From Kitasatospora albolonga (lineage in GTDB: Bacteria; Actinomycetota; Actinomycetes; Streptomycetales; Streptomycetaceae): 64,000 bases of DNA. Under the pieces are notes generated by a model that had not been told where the DNA came from, did not search any database, and saw nothing but the letters and a program-made list of their open reading frames with translations. Below, one piece after another: positions 57,505-64,000 of this stretch. The position numbers and the translations under genes are program-made. Position 1 is the stretch's first letter, and each line of letters starts with the position of its first letter. The DNA lies in assembly GCA_002082585.1 (NCBI GenBank), contig CP020563.1:3156001-3220000 (forward strand), in the 5' to 3' direction.

Positions 57505-60500
57505 CGGGCTGCCCCTACGGTGCGGGTGGAGTCCTGGTCGTCCTGGGTGTCGGTACCGGTGCCGGGTCCGTCGGGGCCGGTCCCGGCCTCGTCGGTACGG
57601 GTGTGGCTCCGGTCGTCCCCGGCCTCGTCGGTACGGGCGTGGCTCCGGCCGTCCCCGGTCTCGGCGGCCTTCTTCGCACGGGCCGCCTTCAAACGGCGTT
57701 CGCGCTCCTGGATGCCCACCAGGTCGTCCGGCAGCGCGTCCGGCACGTCCAGATCGAAGCGGGCCAGCACCCGCAGCCGCAGGCCGACCACCACCAGGCC
57801 CAGCATGGCCGCCCCGAAGAGCAGGTACATGAAGCCGATCCCGCGCCCCGGCCCCGTACCGATGAGGGCTCCGACCGTCGAGGTCAGCGAACCGCCGTCC
57901 TCGAACATCGGGCCGAAGAACGCCGAGCCCGCCGGGGCGATGATCCCGTGGCCGATCGGCAGGGTGGACCAGGCGACCAGGGTGTTCAGGGCGAACACCC
58001 GGCCGTGGAAGCGCTGCGGCACCTTGATCTGGACGATCGTCGTGTAGACGCCGTTGACCATGGAGAGCGCGCAGGACATGCCGAACGCGCCGATCCCGAT
58101 GATCCACAGGTCCGCCCGGACCCCGACCAGGGCGCTGGCCACCGCGAGCAGCCCCGCGAGGCCCAGCATCCCCTGCATCCGGTTGCGCTTCGGGCCGCCC
58201 CAGAAGCCCATCGCGATCCCGCCGAGGATGGCGCCCGCGCCCCCGGCCACCGCGACCCGGGCCACCGACTCCAGCGAGTCGAAGGAGAGCACCAGCGGGG
58301 TGACGAGCAGGAAGAGCGGCGAGAGGAAGATGTTCAGCGCGGCGAACCAGAGGAGCATGGCCCGGAAGCCCCGGTTGTGCCAGGAGTAGGTGAAGCCGTG
58401 CTTGATCTCGGCGACCAGCGACTCGCGCCGCTTCCAGGGCAGGGTCCTGGGGAACTTGACGAGCATCAGCACGGTGACGGCGACGGCGTAGCCGACCACG
58501 TCGAGGATGAGGATGCCCTTCAGCCCGATGCCCGCCATCAAAGCGACGGCCGCCAGCGGGACGATGAACTGGGCGAATCCGAAGGCCATTTGGGTGATGC
58601 CGTTGGCGTGGCCGAGATACCGCTTGGGGACCAGCTGCGGTACGGAGGAGGCGTACGCGAGCCGTTGGAAGGTGAGGGCGACCGACAACATCCCGAGGAG
58701 CACGTAGATGTGCCAGGACGCGAGGTTCCCGGACAGCAGCAGGGTGAGCAGACCGGCCTGGGTGGAACCGGCGACGGCGCTGGCGGCGAGCATGACCCGG
58801 CGGCGGTCGAACCGGTCGACGACCGCTCCGGCCAGCGGGCCGACGAGGATGCCGGGGAGCATCCCGATCACGGCGTAGAGGGCGTACTTGCCCATCGAGC
58901 CGGTCTCCATGTAGATCCACACGGGCAGCGCGAACTCGGTCAGCGCGGAGCCGGTGATGGTGATCAACTGGCCGAAGGCGACGGCGAGGAACCGGGCCAT
59001 GCCGGGATCGGGGCCGGGGGCAGCTGTCCCGCGGGACGCGGCCGGGGCGCTCTGCCCGTCGTACGGCACGGACTCTTCCGGCCGTACGGCATCGGCATCG
59101 GTACCGGCCCTGGCATCGGCATCCGTCCCGGCTCCGGTGCCCGGCTCCGGAACGCCCTTCCCGCTCACCCCGTGGAACCACCAGGACCCGTCCTCGGCCT
59201 CCGTCGGCAGCTCGCGGGAAGCCGTACCGGCCAGGATCGCCGGGTGCGTACGGGTGAGGATCTCGACGAGCTCCCGGGCCCGGTACTTGAGGAAGAAGTG
59301 CCCGCCCTCGTCCAGAACGGCCAACGCCGAGCGTTCCGCCAGGAGTTGCCACTCCTGGTACCGCTCCTCGTGGAAGTCGGTGGCCGGGTCGCGGTTGCCG
59401 ATCACGCTGATCACCGGGGCGCGCAGCAGGGCCCCGCCCTCCTCCACCTCGGCCAGGACCTCGGTGAAGTACTCCTCCGCGCCGCGCGAGTCGGCCCGCA
59501 TGTTGCCGATCATGAACTTCATCTGGGCCTCGTCGAGATCACCGACCTCGGCGCCCATGGAGCGCAGCCAGTTGAAGTAGACGCGGTCGCTGAGCAGCGG
59601 GTCCAGCGCGGAGATGCGGCTGAGCAGTCCGAGTACGCGTCCACGCGGCCGGGCGAAGGGGAACTGCGCCCCGATGTACAGGGCTTCGACCTCCCGGCCG
59701 GCCGCTTCGAGCAGGCGGCCGACGGCGACGGTCAGCGCGCTGCCGACCGCGCAGTGGCCGTAGAGGGCGATGGGGCCCTCGACCCGTTCGCGTATCTCCG
59801 TCGCGATCTTCTCGGCGAGCTCGTCGAAGGGCAGGTGCTCCTCGGTGACGCCCATGTCGTGGCCGGGGATGGCGACGGACCACAGGTCGTAGCCGGGCGG
59901 CAGTTCGTCGGCCACCGGCTGGTAGACGACCGCGCTGCCGCCGCCGTACGGGACACAGACGTAGGACAGCACCCGGGAGTCGGCGGGGGTGGCGCGGGTC
60001 AGCCGGTGCAGCAGGTGGCGGGGGCCGCGCTCGGACTCGTCCAGGTCGGCGAGGGCGGCGAGTTCGCGGACCGTACGGGAGGTGAACAGGTCCATCACGC
60101 TGACCGGCCGGGCCCCCACCTCGGGCAGCAGCTTGCGGGCGCGGGCGATGACCTGGGTGGCGAGCAGCGAGTGGCCGCCGAGGTCGAAGAAGTCGTCGTC
60201 CACGCCGACTTCGGGCAGGGTCAGGATCTCCGCCCAGATCTCGGCCAGCACGCGCTGGGTCCCGGTCTCCGGCGCGGCGAGCGCGCCCCCGGTCCGGCGG
60301 GCCTGCGGTGCGGGCAGGGCGCGGCGGTCGAGCTTGCCGTTCGGGGAGAGCGGCAGCGCGTCCAGGGCGACGAAGGCGGCGGGGACCATGTAGTCGGGCA
60401 GGGTGCGGCGGAGCGCGGTGCGCAGTTCGGCGGGGTCGGGCTCCCAGGGGGCGGGGGCGCCTTCGGGGGCGGTCGCCCCGGCCTCGGGTGCGGCGGCCTC

Positions 60501-63500
60501 CCCGGCGTGCGCGGGGGCGTCCGTGGAGTCCGGGGCACCCGTGGGGTCCGGGGCGCCCTCGGCCACCAGGTACGCCACCAGCCGCTTGTCGCCCGGGTTG
60601 TCCTCGCGGACGATCACGGCGGCAGCGGCGATCCCGGGCTCGGCGCGCAGCGCGGCCTCGATCTCGCCGGGCTCGATGCGCTGGCCCCGGATCTTGACCT
60701 GCTGGTCGATCCGGCCGAGGTGCTCCAGCTGCCCGTCCGCGCGCCAGCGGGCCAGGTCGCCGGTGCGGTAGAGGCGGGAGCCGGGCGGGCCGTACGGGTC
60801 GGGGACGTACCGCGCCGCCGTCAGACCGGGTCTGCGGTGGTAGCCGACGGAGACCTGGACCCCGCCGATGTGCAGCTCGCCCGGGGTGCCCGGGGGCAGC
60901 GGACGCAGCTCGGGGTCGAGGACGTACAGCCGGGTGTTGTCGACGGGGGCGCCGATGGGTACGGTCGCGAGTTCCCCCGCGCACTCCCAGCTCGTCACGT
61001 CGACGGCCGCCTCGGTCGGCCCGTACAGGTTGGCGAGCGCGCACGCGGGCAGCCGGACGGTGAACGCGCGGGCGGTGTGCGGGGCCAGCTCCTCGCCGCT
61101 GCACACCACGCGCCGCAGCGAGACGCAGCGCTCGACGCCGTCCTCCGCGAGGAACACGTCGAGCATGGCGGGGACGAAGTGCGCGACGGTGACGCCGTGT
61201 TGGACGATGGTGTCGCGCAGGTGGGCCGCGTCCTTGTGGCCGCCGGGCGCCGTCACGACCAGCCGGGCGCCGGTGATCAGCGGCAGGAACAGCTCCCAGA
61301 CCGAGACGTCGAAGCCGGTCGGGGTCTTGTGGAGTACGCCGTCGGCGGGCCCGACCTCGTACGTACGGGCCATCCAGAGAAGGCGGTTGACGATGGAGCG
61401 GTGGGTGTTGGGCACCCCCTTGGGGCGGCCGGTGGAGCCCGAGGTGTAGATCATGTACGCGATGTCGTCGGCGCCCGGGCCCGTCAACTCACCCTCGTAC
61501 GGCTCCCCTTCATCCTCCTCCAGCAGCAGGACACGGGCCGCGCACCCCTCGGGCACCGGCAGCCCGCGCTGGGTGAGCAGAATCCCGGCACCGCTGTCGG
61601 CGAGCATGAAGGCGAGGCGCTCGGCCGGGTACTCCGGGTCCAGCGGGGTGTATCCGGCGCCGGTCCTGAGGACGCCGAGGAGCCCGGCGACCAGGTCGAG
61701 CGAGCGCTCGGCGCTGACCGCCACCAGGCTCCCGGGTCCCGCGCCCGCCCCGGCCAGCCGCCGGGCGATCCGGTCGGCGGCCCGGTCCAGCTCCGCGAAG
61801 GTCAGCGTGCCGGTGGAGAACTCGACCGCCACCGCGTCCGGCGTACGGGCGATCTGCGCGGCGATGAGCCCGGTCAGGGTCTGGGACCCGGGCGCCTCGG
61901 GGGCTTCGACGGCCGTGGCGTTCCACTCGGTGAGCATCCGGCGGAGCTCGGCCGGGTCGAGGCCGTCATGGGCGGAGAGGGGGGCGTCGGGCCGGTCGGC
62001 GACGGCGCGCAGCAGCCGGTCCAGGTGGGCGGCGACGCGGGCGACGGAGGACTCGTCGAAGAGGTCGGTGTTGTAGTTGAAGGCACCGCGCAGCCCCCCT
62101 TCCCCCTCCATGAGGAAGAGTTCGAGGTCGAACCGGGTCCCGGCGGCGTGCAGCCCGAACGGCTCTACCTCCAGCGGGAGTTCATCCGATCCGGTGGCGT
62201 CGGCGGCGGAGGCGTAGTTCTGGATCGCCAGGACCGCCTGGAAGACCGGGGAGCGCGAGACGTCCCGTTCGACGTTCAGCTCGGAGACCAGCTGGGCGAA
62301 GGGCAGCTCCTGGTGGGCGTACGCCTCCAGGCAGGTCTCGCGGGTCCGGGCCAGCAGTTCGGTGAAGGACGGGTCGCCGTCCAGCCGGGCGCGCAGGGCC
62401 AGGACGTTGACGAACATCCCGACGAGCCCTTCGAGTTCGGGCTCCGGGCGGCCCGCGACGGGCGAGCCGACGGCGAAGTCGCGCTGCCCGGCGAACCGGG
62501 ACAGCACCACCTGGAACGCGGCGAGCAGCACCATGTGCACGGTCGCCCCGTGCGCCTTGCCGAGGGCGATGAGCCGCTCCAGCAGCTCCCGGTCGATGTC
62601 GAAGCCGTAACCGGCGCCCTCGAAGGTCTGCTGTTCGGGGCGGGGGCGGTCGGTGGGCAGCTCCAGGGGGCGTACGTCGGCCAGCTCCCGGGCCCAGTAC
62701 GCCACTTCCTGCTCCAGCCGGTCCCCGGCCAGCCGCTCCCGCTGCCAGAGGGCGAAGTCGCCGTACTGGACGGGCAGTTCGGGGAGAGGGTCGGCGCCTC
62801 CGGTCGCGTACGCGGTGTAGCCGCGCAGCACTTCGGAGACCAGCACCTCGCTGGACCAGCCGTCGCCGACGCTGTGGTGCACCACGAGGAGGAGCACATG
62901 GTCGTCGTCGGCGAGGCGGACCAGCAGGCCGTTGATCAGGGGGCCGGTGACCAGGTCGAAGGGGAGGGCGCCGAGCTCGTCCACCAGCCGGGCCGCGTGC
63001 GCCTCGTCGTCCGCTTCGGCGGTACGCAGGGCGAAGGGGGCGGGGTCGGCGATCTCCAGGACCGGGCGGCCGTCGTCGGTGGCCGGGTAACGGGTGCGCA
63101 GGGTCTCGTGGCGGGCGACGACGGCGTCCAGGGCCCGCTGGAGGGCGGGCCGGTCCAGCGGTCCGCGCAGCCGACGCGCCACGGGGATGTTGTACGCGGC
63201 GGTGCCGGGGGCGAACTGCTCCATGAACCACAGGCGTTCCTGCGCGAAGGAGAGCGGCGGGGCGGTGCCCTCGGGACGCCGGGACACCGCCCGCGCCGCC
63301 ACCCGCGCCCGGCCGCGCAGCCGCTGCGCGAGGAGGGCCCGCTTGGCGTCGGAGAGCGACGCGGAGGCAGCCCGGCCGGTGGCGGGGGGCGGGGAGCTGG
63401 CGGGGGCCGGGGTGCTGCCGGAGGCAGGCGTGCCGACGGGCGCCGGGGTGGCGCCGGACTGCGGGGTGCCGCCGGGGGCCGGTCGCTCCTCGGGGCCGTC

Positions 63501-63548
63501 GTTCGCGGTCGGATCGCCGGGGAAGTGGTCCGTACTGCTGCTGCTCAT
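57501..63548 (-). CDS. NRPS-thioesterase-MFS transporter fusion (C-A-PCP-TE-MFS)
   Basis: One 2015-residue frame from the ATG at 63548. Order: a disordered Pro/Ala/Thr N-terminus (1-75); a condensation domain (about 85-530) with [10 protein letters not shown] near 223; an adenylation domain (about 555-1090) with [20 protein letters not shown] near 699; a carrier ([14 protein letters not shown] near 1124); a thioesterase (about 1196-1450) with [10 protein letters not shown] near 1264; a linker; and an MFS domain (about 1516-1955) of the EntS/MFS_3 type ([20 protein letters not shown]). By hand alignment the pocket code is D-V-W-H-V-S-L-V-D-K, strongly serine-like. The usual nucleophile-elbow serine of the thioesterase is cysteine. 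The protein would assemble, release and export a peptide. Overlaps at both ends are ATGA. Confidence 0.93.
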   Translation of the reverse strand: MSSSSTDHFPGDPTANDGPEERPAPGGTPQSGATPAPVGTPASGSTPAPASSPPPATGRAASASLSDAKRALLAQRLRGRARVAARAVSRRPEGTAPPLSFAQERLWFMEQFAPGTAAYNIPVARRLRGPLDRPALQRALDAVVARHETLRTRYPATDDGRPVLEIADPAPFALRTAEADDEAHAARLVDELGALPFDLVTGPLINGLLVRLADDDHVLLLVVHHSVGDGWSSEVLVSEVLRGYTAYATGGADPLPELPVQYGDFALWQRERLAGDRLEQEVAYWARELADVRPLELPTDRPRPEQQTFEGAGYGFDIDRELLERLIALGKAHGATVHMVLLAAFQVVLSRFAGQRDFAVGSPVAGRPEPELEGLVGMFVNVLALRARLDGDPSFTELLARTRETCLEAYAHQELPFAQLVSELNVERDVSRSPVFQAVLAIQNYASAADATGSDELPLEVEPFGLHAAGTRFDLELFLMEGEGGLRGAFNYNTDLFDESSVARVAAHLDRLLRAVADRPDAPLSAHDGLDPAELRRMLTEWNATAVEAPEAPGSQTLTGLIAAQIARTPDAVAVEFSTGTLTFAELDRAADRIARRLAGAGAGPGSLVAVSAERSLDLVAGLLGVLRTGAGYTPLDPEYPAERLAFMLADSGAGILLTQRGLPVPEGCAARVLLLEEDEGEPYEGELTGPGADDIAYMIYTSGSTGRPKGVPNTHRSIVNRLLWMARTYEVGPADGVLHKTPTGFDVSVWELFLPLITGARLVVTAPGGHKDAAHLRDTIVQHGVTVAHFVPAMLDVFLAEDGVERCVSLRRVVCSGEELAPHTARAFTVRLPACALANLYGPTEAAVDVTSWECAGELATVPIGAPVDNTRLYVLDPELRPLPPGTPGELHIGGVQVSVGYHRRPGLTAARYVPDPYGPPGSRLYRTGDLARWRADGQLEHLGRIDQQVKIRGQRIEPGEIEAALRAEPGIAAAAVIVREDNPGDKRLVAYLVAEGAPDPTGAPDSTDAPAHAGEAAAPEAGATAPEGAPAPWEPDPAELRTALRRTLPDYMVPAAFVALDALPLSPNGKLDRRALPAPQARRTGGALAAPETGTQRVLAEIWAEILTLPEVGVDDDFFDLGGHSLLATQVIARARKLLPEVGARPVSVMDLFTSRTVRELAALADLDESERGPRHLLHRLTRATPADSRVLSYVCVPYGGGSAVVYQPVADELPPGYDLWSVAIPGHDMGVTEEHLPFDELAEKIATEIRERVEGPIALYGHCAVGSALTVAVGRLLEAAGREVEALYIGAQFPFARPRGRVLGLLSRISALDPLLSDRVYFNWLRSMGAEVGDLDEAQMKFMIGNMRADSRGAEEYFTEVLAEVEEGGALLRAPVISVIGNRDPATDFHEERYQEWQLLAERSALAVLDEGGHFFLKYRARELVEILTRTHPAILAGTASRELPTEAEDGSWWFHGVSGKGVPEPGTGAGTDADARAGTDADAVRPEESVPYDGQSAPAASRGTAAPGPDPGMARFLAVAFGQLITITGSALTEFALPVWIYMETGSMGKYALYAVIGMLPGILVGPLAGAVVDRFDRRRVMLAASAVAGSTQAGLLTLLLSGNLASWHIYVLLGMLSVALTFQRLAYASSVPQLVPKRYLGHANGITQMAFGFAQFIVPLAAVALMAGIGLKGILILDVVGYAVAVTVLMLVKFPRTLPWKRRESLVAEIKHGFTYSWHNRGFRAMLLWFAALNIFLSPLFLLVTPLVLSFDSLESVARVAVAGGAGAILGGIAMGFWGGPKRNRMQGMLGLAGLLAVASALVGVRADLWIIGIGAFGMSCALSMVNGVYTTIVQIKVPQRFHGRVFALNTLVAWSTLPIGHGIIAPAGSAFFGPMFEDGGSLTSTVGALIGTGPGRGIGFMYLLFGAAMLGLVVVGLRLRVLARFDLDVPDALPDDLVGIQERERRLKAARAKKAAETGDGRSHARTDEAGDDRSHTRTDEAGTGPDGPGTGTDTQDDQDSTRTVGAAR

Positions 63549-64000
63549 GCCGTCGTCGTTCCGTTTCTCTGCGGTGCGCGCTCGGTGGCGAGCAGGCGCC
63601 CGGCGTCCTCGTCGGTCAGGGCTTCGATCTCGGCCAGCAGCAGGTCCTCGACCGCGAGCGCGAACGCCTCGGCGGTGCGGTGGACGAACAGCGTGCGCAG
63701 GGGGACGGTCAGCTCGGCCGCCGCCCTGATCCGGGCGACGACCCGGGTGGCGAGGAGCGAGTGGCCGCCGAGGTCGAAGAAGTCGTCCAGCGCGCCGACC
63801 CGGTCCAGCCCCAGCACCTCGGCCCACACCTCCGCCACCAGCTCCTCGGCGTCGGTGCGCGGGGCCACGTACTCCGCGCGGAGGTCGGGCCGCTGGTCGG
63901 GGGCGGGCAGGGCGCGGCGGTCGAGCTTGCCGTTCGGGGTGAGGGGGAAGGTGTCCAGGACCACCACGGAGTTGGGGACCAGGTGGGCCGGGAGCCGCGC
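63545..64000 (-). CDS. C-terminus of an upstream NRPS (end of A domain plus PCP), cut by the window
   Basis: The visible 151 codons begin within the end of an adenylation domain ([37 protein letters not shown] with the A10 lysine) and continue through a carrier domain ([20 protein letters not shown]) to a short helical tail and a stop that overlaps the next gene's ATG (ATGA). No thioesterase follows, so the intermediate passes to the downstream C-A-PCP-TE-MFS protein. Most of the gene lies outside the window. Confidence 0.92.
   Translation of the reverse strand, partial: ARLPAHLVPNSVVVLDTFPLTPNGKLDRRALPAPDQRPDLRAEYVAPRTDAEELVAEVWAEVLGLDRVGALDDFFDLGGHSLLATRVVARIRAAAELTVPLRTLFVHRTAEAFALAVEDLLLAEIEALTDEDAGRLLATERAPQRNGTTTA

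Noticed and set aside
57505..58500. A longer start for the acyl ligase reaching into the MFS coding region
   Set aside because: The extension is an out-of-frame reading of the MFS/NRPS gene. The ATG at 57504 overlaps the upstream stop exactly, as at every other junction in this operon.

Overview
The window is high-GC actinobacterial DNA and almost certainly chromosomal Streptomyces. The evidence is the strong third-position GC, many GTG starts, four-base ATGA/GTGA gene overlaps, an LAxTG sortase substrate, XRE-DUF397 gene pairs, a gamma-butyrolactone-receptor-like TetR, and type I-E CRISPR repeats of the form common in this genus. No rRNA or tRNA gene was seen.

Left part (1-12.3 kb): a penicillin-acylase-like protein fused in frame to a siderophore-type GNAT domain (incomplete at the left edge) is divergent from a siderophore-interacting ferric reductase. 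A perfect 21-bp DmdR/IdeR-type iron box lies between them. After a short stretch of remnants and hypothetical genes comes a leftward catabolic block: a luciferase-like F420 enzyme, an SDR, a second luciferase-like monooxygenase, an amidohydrolase and an aldehyde dehydrogenase. CTGACG-N3-CGTCAG palindromes mark its promoters.

Middle (12.3-31.6 kb): a sortase-anchored coiled-coil protein; a TetR/flavodoxin/nitronate monooxygenase set; an MmyB-type regulator next to an ATPase of the anti-sigma type; a gamma-butyrolactone-receptor-like regulator that overlaps tail to tail with a type III PKS-like gene through a 27-bp tandem repeat; small accessory genes; a sigma factor/CU044_5270 pair that looks fused by deletion; a VapBC module; a duplicated DUF5959/DUF397 segment around an Imm1-like immunity gene; an XRE-DUF397/ATPase operon; and a secreted M23 peptidase.

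Defence region (31-41.4 kb): a TOPRIM protein, a BamHI-family restriction endonuclease with a convergent beta-class DNA methyltransferase, and three CRISPR loci with leaders on their right-hand sides. These hold 12 repeats, 20 repeats and a single repeat. No cas gene is present in the window. An IS5-family transposase and regulator pseudogenes lie among them.

Right part (41.5-64 kb): a RibD-like reductase, a fatty acyl-CoA ligase divergent from a high-molecular-weight FabG and a MaoC-type dehydratase, an APH-type kinase and a TetR regulator. From the right edge to about 48.75 kb runs a leftward, tightly coupled nonribosomal peptide operon. In order it holds the C-terminus of an upstream NRPS; a 2015-residue C-A-PCP-TE-MFS fusion (serine-like A-domain code, cysteine in the thioesterase nucleophile elbow, EntS-like exporter domain); a stand-alone acyl-AMP ligase; a C-A-PCP NRPS (glycine-like code); an MbtH-like protein; a free carrier protein; a stand-alone condensation-fold enzyme with an altered HHxxxDG motif; and an N,N-dimethylformamidase-like protein. 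Seven of its eight gene junctions could be inspected and all overlap. A likely reading is a small acylated peptide that is assembled, released, modified and exported by this set. The product cannot be named from sequence alone.
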